The notes beneath the pieces are model-generated. The model did no database searches and was not told the origin of the DNA. It worked only from the letters and a program-made list of their open reading frames with translations. From Nitrospira sp. (GTDB lineage Bacteria > Nitrospirota > Thermodesulfovibrionia > Thermodesulfovibrionales > SM23-35), in contig VGWX01000018.1 of assembly GCA_016873615.1 (NCBI GenBank), positions 1 through 35,927 on the forward strand: a stretch of 35,927 nt of DNA, read 5' to 3'. Position numbers and translations under genes: made by a program. Below are positions 8,148 to 16,063 of this stretch, piece by piece. Numbering within the stretch: position 1 is the stretch's first letter; each line of letters starts with the position of its first letter.

Positions 8148-10145
8148 CTATTTAAAGAAATTCAGGATAAAATTGAGTATCCCGCCTACAAGAAGGGCGA
8201 ACGGGATTATAAGAGCCATCATCAGTACAGATGTCTTTATCCCTCTTTCCTTTATCATCATAAAGAAGCTTGCAAGGCAGGGCACAAACAGGGTTAATGT
8301 CACAAGACTAATGATAACCTGGTTTTCATTCATAAGCCCCTGTTTTGCCAGGGCAAACATGCCGGCAGCTCCGTAATCCCTTCTCAGAAATCCCATAAGG
8401 AATGCCTCTGTTGTCTTTGCAGGCAATCCTAAAAATGTAACAACAACAGGAGAGGCAGCTGCTTCAAGCAATGCAAGGACTTTTATCTTATCCAGCAGGA
8501 AAAGAATTACTGTGCCGAGCAAGAAAAGAGGCACTGCCTCCTTCAGGTACCATTCAATCCTGCTGAGTGTTTTCATAACTATGTTCCCTATAGCAGGCGC
8601 CCTCAGAGGCGGCAACTCTATAAAGAAATCAGGTTTTTCTCCGGGAACAAATCTGGATGCCAGGAAACCTGAAAAGACAAAAACAATTATCATGCATCCG
8701 GCCCACCAGAGGAAGGCCCGTATTGAAAGGGTTCCTAACATGCCGAATACGACACCGAGCTGCGCAGAGCAGGGAATTACAAGGGCGATGAGGAATGTCG
8801 CTATGATCTTTTCCCTTTTTGTCTCGAGTATGCGTGTTGACATAGTTGCCATGGTTCCGCAACCGAGGCCGAGAATCATGGGCAGGATAGCCTTGCCATT
8901 CAGCCCGAGCAATCTGAAGACCTTATCTGAGACCACAGCAAGTCTTGGAAGATATCCGCTGTCTTCAAGAAAGCCGAATGCCAGGAAGAATGTCGTTGTT
9001 ATCGGCAGTATAATGCCAAGGGCGTATGTGAGGGCCATTGTGAAAATGCCATATTTGCCTACAAGCATGTCCTGTATAAATGGTACCGGTATAATTGCCT
9101 TTATGGTTTTTTCTATAGCGGGATTAAGGTAATGGCCGAATATGACATTCTGGAAAAAATCGACAAGGACTCCTGCGCCGAATTTTCCAACGAACTCATA
9201 AAAACCGAAAATCACAAGGAGCAAAAAAGGCACACCCCAGAAAGGATGCATTGTCCAGCTGCTGAGCCTCTGAGACAGCATGCCTGATTGCACGATGCTG
9301 CTTTTCTGGACTTTTCTGCTGATATCCTCTGCAAGTTTTATCCTGCTGTGTCCGACTGTATGCGCTATCGGCTCTCTCAGTTTCGATTGGGCCTCATCCC
9401 TGAGGTCCTCAACCCGTTTAAGATCTTCCGTATGAAGGTTTGTCATGAGCCAGTCCTTAAGGCTCTCGTCACCTGAGAGTACCATTAAAGAGATCGAACG
9501 TTTTGAGACGCCTGCTTCAGGGAGCATTGCTGATATTTTCCCTGCATATTCCTCAATCACAGGATTATAATGCATGCTCAGAACAGGGGGACGCGGCTTT
9601 AAAATAGCCTCTCTTAATTTCTGAATGCCTTTCCTTTGAGGCGCAACAGTGCCGATAACCTCGATATTCAGGAGATCACCGAGTTTCCGGTAATTTGTCT
9701 CTATCCCCCTTGCCTTTGCCTCATCTTCCATATTAAGGTCGAGTATGCAGGGGAGTTCCATTTCTGAAAGCTGTATCAGCAGCATAAGGGCTCTTTTGAG
9801 ATTTTTTGCATCTGCAACAAGGACGACTGTCTCCGGCCTCTCTTTCAGCAGGATATCCCTTGTAACCTTTTCGTCCTCGCTCATCGGGGTCAGGTTATTC
9901 ACTCCGGGAGAGTCGATAATAACGAAATTTCTGTCGCCTATGGCAGTATTGCCGTAGGAAACCTCTACAGTTGTTCCCGGATAATTTGATACCGTCACAT
10001 ATTTCCCGGTGAGAAGACCGAAGATTACACTCTTGCCGACATTCGGATTGCCGATGAGTATGACTTTTTTCGATGAAGAACCACCCCTGCGGCGTCTGTG
10101 ATTATCTGTTTTTTTCTCTTGTTTTATCTCTTTTTCTTCCGGCAT
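8148..10145 (-). CDS. feoB: Ferrous iron transporter FeoB
   Basis: About 665 aa (ATG at 10145; a TTG at 10154 is an alternative start). The N-terminal GTPase has G1 GNPNVGKS, G3 DSPG and a G4-like NMED. A helical cytosolic insertion follows, then about 8-10 membrane helices from residue 300, with the two Gate domains. GLGCGTMATMSTRILETKREK carries the conserved Cys and downstream block of the pore. It imports Fe(II) across the inner membrane. A charged extension (EKEIKQEKKTDNHRRRRGGSSS) precedes G1. No feoA is visible nearby. The gene starts inside the end of fur, so iron repression should act through the fur promoter. Confidence 0.95.
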   Translation of the reverse strand: MPEEKEIKQEKKTDNHRRRRGGSSSKKVILIGNPNVGKSVIFGLLTGKYVTVSNYPGTTVEVSYGNTAIGDRNFVIIDSPGVNNLTPMSEDEKVTRDILLKERPETVVLVADAKNLKRALMLLIQLSEMELPCILDLNMEDEAKARGIETNYRKLGDLLNIEVIGTVAPQRKGIQKLREAILKPRPPVLSMHYNPVIEEYAGKISAMLPEAGVSKRSISLMVLSGDESLKDWLMTNLHTEDLKRVEDLRDEAQSKLREPIAHTVGHSRIKLAEDISRKVQKSSIVQSGMLSQRLSSWTMHPFWGVPFLLLVIFGFYEFVGKFGAGVLVDFFQNVIFGHYLNPAIEKTIKAIIPVPFIQDMLVGKYGIFTMALTYALGIILPITTTFFLAFGFLEDSGYLPRLAVVSDKVFRLLGLNGKAILPMILGLGCGTMATMSTRILETKREKIIATFLIALVIPCSAQLGVVFGMLGTLSIRAFLWWAGCMIIVFVFSGFLASRFVPGEKPDFFIELPPLRAPAIGNIVMKTLSRIEWYLKEAVPLFLLGTVILFLLDKIKVLALLEAAASPVVVTFLGLPAKTTEAFLMGFLRRDYGAAGMFALAKQGLMNENQVIISLVTLTLFVPCLASFFMMIKERGIKTSVLMMALIIPFALLVGGILNFILNFFK

Positions 10146-10567
10146 TTCCTGCAATATCCTCTTATCTCCAGATTATGGCCTGTTCCCTGAAAGCCTTGTT
10201 TCTTACAGAGGGCTTCCTGAAGTCTCTCAAGTTCTTCAGAATAAAACTCTATTAAATTTCCGCATTGAATGCATAACATATGATCATGGTGTTCATGGCC
10301 GAACATATTTTCATAAATAGTGCCGCGCTCCGTTTTTTTGACCCTTTCGATGAGGCCGCATTCACAGAGGATGCTCAGCGTCCTGTAGACAGATGCCCTT
10401 GAAGCTTTTAAGCCGGCCTCTCTTATCTGCAGATACAGCGATTCCGGATCAAAATGACCGCTGCAGGACAGTGTTTTCTGAAGAATGACAGAACGTTCTT
10501 TTGTAAAACGCAGTCCCCTGTCTTTGAGAAATGTGCCGAAAATAAGTTTGCCGTGCGCTTTTTTCAC
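10124..10567 (-). CDS. fur: Fur-family metal-responsive repressor
   Basis: 147 aa. The winged helix has DRGLRFTKERSVILQK and the recognition helix region SRASVYRTLSILCECGLI. The dimerisation/metal domain begins at HEHHDHMLCIQCG, with the conserved HHDH and a CxxC; a second CxxC, GYCRKC, near the C-terminus completes the structural zinc site. It overlaps feoB, suggesting it controls iron uptake by autoregulation. A PerR- or Zur-like role cannot be excluded on sequence, but the feoB linkage favours Fur. Confidence 0.9.
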   Translation of the reverse strand: MKKAHGKLIFGTFLKDRGLRFTKERSVILQKTLSCSGHFDPESLYLQIREAGLKASRASVYRTLSILCECGLIERVKKTERGTIYENMFGHEHHDHMLCIQCGNLIEFYSEELERLQEALCKKQGFQGTGHNLEIRGYCRKCRKKKR

Positions 10568-10570
10568 ATT

Positions 10571-10624
10571 AATTGAGAATGAGTCTCAATTACAATTGTA
10601 ATTCTGTTGGCGCCGATATGTCAA
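10571..10624 (-). promoter_or_regulatory. fur-feoB promoter with two overlapping palindromes
   Basis: On the minus strand TTGACA (10624-10619) is followed after 18 bp by TACAAT (10600-10595), a near-consensus promoter. Two palindromes cover the -10 and start region: a perfect 16-bp one (10588-10603, built on ATTACAATTGTAAT) and an interrupted one (AATTGAGA at 10571-10578, TCTCAATT at 10584-10591). The second resembles a Fur-type operator (GAGAATGAGTCTC core) and ends only 3 bp before the fur ATG. Repression by promoter occlusion is the natural reading. Confidence 0.75.
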
Positions 10625-10739
10625 GAGAAAAGGTGTTTGGGGCAGTTTTACATTTTTTTATGATTTATGCTAAGGTTTATTGTTTGTAGAGCTAACTCAA
10701 TTTCCCCATGACAGAAAACAGCTTAATGGAGGATTACGT

Positions 10740-11942
10740 ATGCTGAAAAAGATTGTGCTTGCCTATTCAGGAGGTCTGGATACCTCTGTGGCTATAAAAT
10801 GGCTGAAGGAGAAATACGGGGCAAAAATAATTGCCTTTTGCGCTGATCTCGGACAGGGCGAAGACCTTGAAGCAGTAAGAAAAAAGGCAATCAGGACCGG
10901 GGCATCAAAGGTTTATGTGGAGGATGTGAGAGAAGAGTTTGCAAGAGACTATATATTCCCTATGCTAAGGGTGAATGCTGTTTATGAGGGGTCATATCTG
11001 CTCGGCACATCCATCGCCAGACCGCTGATCGCAAAAAAGCAGATCGAGATCGCTGTGAAGGAAGGCGCAGAAGCGGTTGCTCACGGCGCTACCGGGAAGG
11101 GGAATGACCAGGTACGATTTGAACTCACCTATTATGCACTGAAGCCTGATATAAAGGTTATAGCGCCATGGAGGGAATGGCAGTTTGATTCAAGACAGTC
11201 ACTTATCAGATATTCTGCGAAGCACGGCATACCTGTGACGGCAACGAAGGAAAAGCCGTACAGCATCGACAGGAATCTCTTTCACATCAGCTATGAGGGT
11301 GGGATACTTGAAGACCCGTGGCAGGAACCGCCGGCAGATATGTATACCACGATCGTTCCGCCGGAGAAGGCGCCTGATAAAGCTTCTTATATTAATATCT
11401 CATATGAAAAAGGAAATCCTGTTGCTATAGACAACAAGCGTATGTCTCCATCACGGCTTCTTGAAAGGCTCAATACTATTGCCGGCGGACATGGCATAGG
11501 AAGAGTTGATACTGTGGAAAACAGGTACGTCGGGATAAAGTCAAGGGGTGTTTACGAAACTCCCGGCGGTACAGTGCTCCACGCAGCCCACAGGGCGCTG
11601 GAGTCAATAGTGCTTGACAGGGAAATAATGCATCTCAGGGATTCTCTCATTACACGCTATGCAGAGCTTGTCTATTACGGTTACTGGTTCTCACCTGAAA
11701 GGGTTGCCCTGCAGAACCTTATGGATGACATGCAAAAGGATGTTGCCGGAACCGTCAGGATGAAGCTCTATAAGGGCGGCTGTTTTACAGTCGGCAGAAA
11801 ATCCCCTTATTCACTCTATAATCCCGAGCTTGCGACTTTTGAGAAAGAAGATGTTTATAATCAGAAGGACGCGGAAGGATTCATAAGGATTAATGCCCTG
11901 AGGCTGAAGTTGAGCAAATTGAAAAAGAAGGGCAAACGATAA
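10740..11942 (+). CDS. argG: Argininosuccinate synthase
   Basis: 400 aa. It condenses citrulline and aspartate with ATP to argininosuccinate in arginine synthesis. The PP-loop ATP site AYSGGLDTS is near the N-terminus, followed by [13 protein letters not shown], the Gly/Thr-rich [15 protein letters not shown] (citrulline/aspartate contacts) and [17 protein letters not shown] use the ATG at 10740, with a TGGAGGA site; an upstream in-frame TTG (10680) adds non-conserved residues. dprA starts 21 bp downstream. Confidence 0.96.
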   Translation: MLKKIVLAYSGGLDTSVAIKWLKEKYGAKIIAFCADLGQGEDLEAVRKKAIRTGASKVYVEDVREEFARDYIFPMLRVNAVYEGSYLLGTSIARPLIAKKQIEIAVKEGAEAVAHGATGKGNDQVRFELTYYALKPDIKVIAPWREWQFDSRQSLIRYSAKHGIPVTATKEKPYSIDRNLFHISYEGGILEDPWQEPPADMYTTIVPPEKAPDKASYINISYEKGNPVAIDNKRMSPSRLLERLNTIAGGHGIGRVDTVENRYVGIKSRGVYETPGGTVLHAAHRALESIVLDREIMHLRDSLITRYAELVYYGYWFSPERVALQNLMDDMQKDVAGTVRMKLYKGGCFTVGRKSPYSLYNPELATFEKEDVYNQKDAEGFIRINALRLKLSKLKKKGKR

Positions 11943-11963
11943 ATCTCTCAAGTTACTGAGTCT

Positions 11964-13049
11964 ATGTCAGATCTAAAAAACTGGATTGCTTTATCCATGC
12001 TGCCGGAAGTAGGGCCTGTTGGCGCCAGAAAATTGTTTTCTGTATTCAGGAGCCCTGAAATGATATTTAATGCGGGACTCAATGATCTGCTTTCCGTGGA
12101 AGGGATAGGGATAAACAGGGCCAGGAATATAAAGGAATTTTCAGCCTGGAGAGCTGTAGAGGAGCAGATTGAGAAGATGGAAAAGAACGGGATAAAAGCC
12201 GTCAGTCTGGACGACCCCTTATATCCGGAAATGCTCAGGGAAATATATGATGCGCCGGCAGTGTTTTATGTTAAAGGGGATATCCGGCCAGAGGATAAAT
12301 ATTCAATTGCAATAGTTGGATCACGGAAATTGACACACTACGGGAGGTCGGTTGCAGAAAATCTCTCAGAGGATCTCGCATCCATGGGCTTTACTATTGT
12401 CAGCGGCCTGGCACGGGGTGTTGATTCCCTGTCTCATAAAGGAGCGCTTAAGGCCGGGGGAAGGACAATAGCTGTGCTTGGCTCAGGGATCGATGTGCCG
12501 TATCCTCCGGAGAATAAATCGCTCATGGATAATATTGCCGGTTCCGGATGTATTATAAGCGAATTTCCTTTGGGAACTCCTCCTGATAAAGAGAATTTTC
12601 CGAAGAGGAACAGGTTGGTAAGCGGCCTTTCACTGGGTGTGCTTGTTGTAGAGGCTGTTGCTGACAGCGGCGCTCTCATAACAGCCCGATATGCGCTTGA
12701 ACAAGGCCGGGAGGTGTTTGCAGTGCCCGGGAATATAACTTCGGGCAATTCAGAAGGGACAAATGCTCTAATAAAAAAGGGCGCAGTCCTTGTTCAAAAA
12801 GCAACCGATATTATTGAGGAACTTGCACCGGTTTTGAAGGGTTTTATAAGATTAAAGGATAAGGTCAAAATCGAAGTCAGTGATGAAGAAAAAGCGCTCT
12901 GCAATTTGCTGTCAGGAGAGCCGAAACAGATAGATATGATTTCTCGTGAGAGCGGATTGCCGGCATCAACAGTACTCGCAATCCTTCTTGAATTAGAGCT
13001 GAAAGGTGCTGTTAAACAAATAACAGGAAAGAGGTTTTATCTGGCATGA
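11964..13049 (+). CDS. dprA: DNA-processing protein DprA (Smf)
   Basis: 361 aa. An N-terminal helix-hairpin-helix-like region (PEVGPVGARKLFSVF, VEGIGINRARNIK) precedes the Rossmann-like core with VGSRKLTHYG, VSGLARGVDSLSHKGAL, GSGIDVPYPPEN, FPKRNRLVSGLS and PGNITSGNSEGTNALIKKGA. A C-terminal winged-helix segment completes it. DprA loads RecA on incoming single-stranded DNA during natural transformation and is also conserved outside competent species. It overlaps topA by 4 bp, a common dprA-topA arrangement. Confidence 0.95.
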   Translation: MSDLKNWIALSMLPEVGPVGARKLFSVFRSPEMIFNAGLNDLLSVEGIGINRARNIKEFSAWRAVEEQIEKMEKNGIKAVSLDDPLYPEMLREIYDAPAVFYVKGDIRPEDKYSIAIVGSRKLTHYGRSVAENLSEDLASMGFTIVSGLARGVDSLSHKGALKAGGRTIAVLGSGIDVPYPPENKSLMDNIAGSGCIISEFPLGTPPDKENFPKRNRLVSGLSLGVLVVEAVADSGALITARYALEQGREVFAVPGNITSGNSEGTNALIKKGAVLVQKATDIIEELAPVLKGFIRLKDKVKIEVSDEEKALCNLLSGEPKQIDMISRESGLPASTVLAILLELELKGAVKQITGKRFYLA

Positions 13050-15472
13050 ATGCTTTAGTTATTGTTGAATCACCAGCAAAGGCAAAGACTATTAATAAGA
13101 TTCTCGGAAAGGAATTTACTGTTAAGGCGTCGGTCGGTCATATAAAAGACCTCCCGTCAAAGGATCTCGGGGTTGATGTTGAGAAGAATTTTGAACCGAA
13201 TTATATTGTAATTCCCGGCAAGGAAAAAATTATCAGGGAGCTGAAAAAAGCCTCAAAAGAGGCTGATAAGATATTTCTTGCACCTGACCCTGACAGGGAG
13301 GGCGAAGCAATTGCCTGGCATATTGCATATGAAATTTCGGACAAGAAAAACCTTACTTCAAAAAAAGAGATATACAGGATCATATTCAACGAGATAACAG
13401 AGAGGGCTGTGCTGGAATCGATCAGGAACCCTCAAAAGATTGATATGAAAAAAGTCGAGGCACAGCAGGCGAGGAGGATACTTGACAGGCTTGTCGGCTA
13501 TGGGCTCAGTCCGCTGCTCTGGAGAAAAGTGCGGCGTGGTCTGAGTGCAGGCAGGGTGCAGTCAGTTGCTGTGAGGATCATCGTGGACAGAGAGCGTGAG
13601 ATAGATGAATTCAGGTCTGAAGAATACTGGAGCATCACCGCTGAATTTGAAGGCTCCAATCTTCCGACCTTCTCTGCAAGGCTGTTCAAGATAAGTGAAG
13701 CGTCAGCAGTCAGCAGTCAGGAGCCAAAAACAGAAAGCAAATTTCTTATAACAAATGAAACAGCAGCAGGCGCAATAGTCTCAGACCTGCAGAACAAAGA
13801 GTTTGTACTAAACAAGATAGAACGCAAACAAAGGAAAAGAATGCCCTATCCTCCCTTTATTACAAGCACTCTCCAGCAGGAGGCAGTGAGGAAACTGAGG
13901 TTTCCTGCAAAAAAGACAATGATGTTGGCACAACAGCTTTATGAAGGCATAGAGCTTGGCCAGGAGGGTTCAGCAGGACTTATCACCTATATGAGGACGG
14001 ATTCTCACCGGTTGGCACATGAAGCGCAAGCCTGGTCGAGGGAATTAATCGCGAAGACGTATGGGAAAGATTATATACCTGAAAAGCCCCCTGTCTATAA
14101 AAGCAAGGCAACAGCACAGGAGGCGCATGAAGCAATAAGGCCTACTTATTCGGATAAGAGTCCTCAAGCGATAAAACAATTTCTGTCAAAAGACCAATTT
14201 GCTCTTTACACATTAATATGGAACCGTTTTATTTCGAGCCAGATGTCCCCTGCTCAGCTTGAACAAACAACATTTACCATCAATACAAAGCCAATCTCAA
14301 CTACAGATAATCTCCCCATCCCCCCTTTAGAAAAGGGGGGCGAGGGGGGATTTGAAAAAAGTGATGGGGGGGCAATTAGCAGGGTCCCATTTTACGAATT
14401 CAGAACTACAGGAACTGTGGTGCGTTTTGCCGGCTTCATGGCATTGTATACAGAAGGGAAGGATGAGATTGAAGATGAGAACGGATTGACTCTGCCTGCC
14501 CTGAAAGAAGGGGAGGCGTTAAAACTTCTCGGCTTATTGCCGAAACAGCATTTTACACAGCCGCCTCCTCGTTATACTGAGGCAACCCTTGTGAAAGCCC
14601 TTGAGGATAAGGGTATCGGAAGACCAAGCACCTACGCAACAATACTTTCTACAATCCAGGACAGAAAATATGTTCTTAAGACCGAGGGTAAATTTTCTCC
14701 CACAGAGCTAGGGGCTGTTGTGAATGATTATCTTGTTGAAAGGTTTCCGGAACTTATCGATGTAGGTTTTACCGCTAAAATGGAAGACGAACTTGATCAC
14801 ATTGAAGACGGGAAGATGAAATGGGAAAAGGTTGTGAAGGATTTTTACAAGCCTTTTCATACAGACCTTGCAGAGGCCAACAAGACTGTAGGCAAGGTCA
14901 AACCAAAAGATATCCCTACAGAAATCGTGTGTGAAAAGTGCGGTCTTCCCATGGTGATCAGATGGGGAAGGCACGGGAGGTTTCTTGCATGCACAGGATT
15001 CCCTGAGTGCAAGAATACAAAACCTTATCAGGCAGAAGGCGCTGATCAGAACCAGAACAGCCCGGAGACAAACTCACAGCAGACAGACGAAAAATGTGAA
15101 AAATGCGGTTCACCCATGGTGATAAAGTCAGGCCGGTTCGGGAAATTCCTTGCATGTTCAAAGTATCCTGAATGTAAAAACACAAAGCCTTTTTCTACAG
15201 GGATAAAGTGCCCAAAGGATGGAGGCGATATTGCAGAAAGACGTTCTAAAAGGGGAAAACTGTTCTGGAGCTGCAGCAACTATCCGAAATGCAAGTTTGC
15301 CTCATGGTATAAACCTGTTCCCAGGAAATGTCCAAAATGCGGCACTGATTTTCTGTTCGAAAAAAGAAACAAAGGCGGAGATATAACGTTCTTTTGTCAC
15401 AAAAAAGAATGTGGTTTTAAGGAAGTTGAGAAATCAGCGGAAGAAGAGGTTGTTACTGCAGGAGCAAGTTAG
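13046..15472 (+). CDS. topA: DNA topoisomerase I (type IA), with in-frame repeat insertions
   Basis: 808 aa. The Toprim domain has VIVESPAKAKTI (catalytic Glu8) and APDPDREGEAIAWHI. The catalytic tyrosine is in GLITYMRTDS near residue 315. The C-terminus has four cysteine-pair zinc ribbons (CEKCGLPMVIRWGRHGRFLAC and relatives from about residue 630). The enzyme relaxes negative supercoils. Two low-complexity insertions lie in frame: one at about residues 218-231 (SAVSSQEPKTES) and one at about 422-441 (NLPIPPLEKGGEGGF, then a glycine-rich stretch). Both are in connecting regions and leave the motifs intact. Confidence 0.95.
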   Translation: MNALVIVESPAKAKTINKILGKEFTVKASVGHIKDLPSKDLGVDVEKNFEPNYIVIPGKEKIIRELKKASKEADKIFLAPDPDREGEAIAWHIAYEISDKKNLTSKKEIYRIIFNEITERAVLESIRNPQKIDMKKVEAQQARRILDRLVGYGLSPLLWRKVRRGLSAGRVQSVAVRIIVDREREIDEFRSEEYWSITAEFEGSNLPTFSARLFKISEASAVSSQEPKTESKFLITNETAAGAIVSDLQNKEFVLNKIERKQRKRMPYPPFITSTLQQEAVRKLRFPAKKTMMLAQQLYEGIELGQEGSAGLITYMRTDSHRLAHEAQAWSRELIAKTYGKDYIPEKPPVYKSKATAQEAHEAIRPTYSDKSPQAIKQFLSKDQFALYTLIWNRFISSQMSPAQLEQTTFTINTKPISTTDNLPIPPLEKGGEGGFEKSDGGAISRVPFYEFRTTGTVVRFAGFMALYTEGKDEIEDENGLTLPALKEGEALKLLGLLPKQHFTQPPPRYTEATLVKALEDKGIGRPSTYATILSTIQDRKYVLKTEGKFSPTELGAVVNDYLVERFPELIDVGFTAKMEDELDHIEDGKMKWEKVVKDFYKPFHTDLAEANKTVGKVKPKDIPTEIVCEKCGLPMVIRWGRHGRFLACTGFPECKNTKPYQAEGADQNQNSPETNSQQTDEKCEKCGSPMVIKSGRFGKFLACSKYPECKNTKPFSTGIKCPKDGGDIAERRSKRGKLFWSCSNYPKCKFASWYKPVPRKCPKCGTDFLFEKRNKGGDITFFCHKKECGFKEVEKSAEEEVVTAGAS
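13699..13738 (+). repeat. Low-complexity CAGCAGTCAG repeat inside topA
   Basis: GTCAGCAGTCAGCAGTCAGGAGCC-type direct repetition (unit about GTCAGCA, three partial copies around 13702-13722) encodes SAVSSQ in frame. The peptide is absent from the conserved topoisomerase core. I judge it a short interspersed repeat that entered a loop. Confidence 0.55.
14310..14356 (+). repeat. C6/G6 palindromic repeat inside topA
   Basis: CCCCCCTTT (14320-14328) and AAAGGGGGG (14332-14340) form a perfect 9-bp stem with a 3-nt loop, followed by CGAGGGGGG. The translated block is NLPIPPLEKGGEGGF, a peptide characteristic of a palindromic repeat found within many bacterial proteins and intergenic regions. A nearby G7 run at about 14365 follows it. 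Confidence 0.75.
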
Positions 15473-15507
15473 AGAAATTTTCCTGATCTGCTAATGCCTG
15501 GATTAAG

Positions 15508-16050
15508 ATGATGCCTGTAATCATAGGAATCGGCGGCGGACACAGCGGCGCCGGCAAGACTCTTGTTGCATGTAGAATCCTCGAAAGGCTTAAAGGCTGG
15601 GGTGCGATAAAATATACGAACACCCCGCTTTACAGTTCCATAACAGACGATATCAAAGTCCTCTCAGAAGAAGGCAAGGATACGAAGAGATTCCTTGATT
15701 CAGGCGCTGAGAAGGTCCTCTGGGTTCAGGCTGCTTCCTCTGAATCAGAAAAGACCCTGCAGATGGCAGCAGATATGCTCTCTCATCTGCAGGGGATTGT
15801 GGTTGAAGGGAACAGTGCGATTGAGGTTTTGAAACCTGATATCGTGATTTTTGTGTCCGGAGATGCAGCGAAATTCAAGAAGAGCGCAGACAGGATTTTG
15901 CAAATAGCAGATATCCTTCTCTTTGACAGCAGGCTTCCGGCTTCAGTGCCGGAGCAGACTGTAGTATTCAGCAGGAATGATATCGATCTATGCGTAAACT
16001 TTGTTCAGGGAATTATCGAAAAAAAATGCAATCAACCCAAACTCAGTTGA
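15508..16050 (+). CDS. MobB-like P-loop NTPase
   Basis: 180 aa with an N-terminal Walker A loop, GIGGGHSGAGKT (residues 6-17). The order of elements (glycine loop, KYTNTPLYSSITDD, DTKRFLDSGAEKVLWVQA, then VVEGNSAIEVLKPDIVIFVSG) resembles MobB, which binds GTP in molybdopterin guanine dinucleotide formation. It lacks some MobB residues and no moa/mob genes are nearby, so only the NTPase fold is secure. It starts 35 bp after topA and stops 13 bp before the convergent kinase. Confidence 0.65.
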   Translation: MMPVIIGIGGGHSGAGKTLVACRILERLKGWGAIKYTNTPLYSSITDDIKVLSEEGKDTKRFLDSGAEKVLWVQAASSESEKTLQMAADMLSHLQGIVVEGNSAIEVLKPDIVIFVSGDAAKFKKSADRILQIADILLFDSRLPASVPEQTVVFSRNDIDLCVNFVQGIIEKKCNQPKLS

Positions 16051-16063
16051 GATTACAGAGTGT

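Noticed and set aside
8512-9132. 206-codon plus-strand frame inside feoB
   Set aside because: It is the antisense shadow of the FeoB membrane region; feoB has clear motifs in the same DNA.
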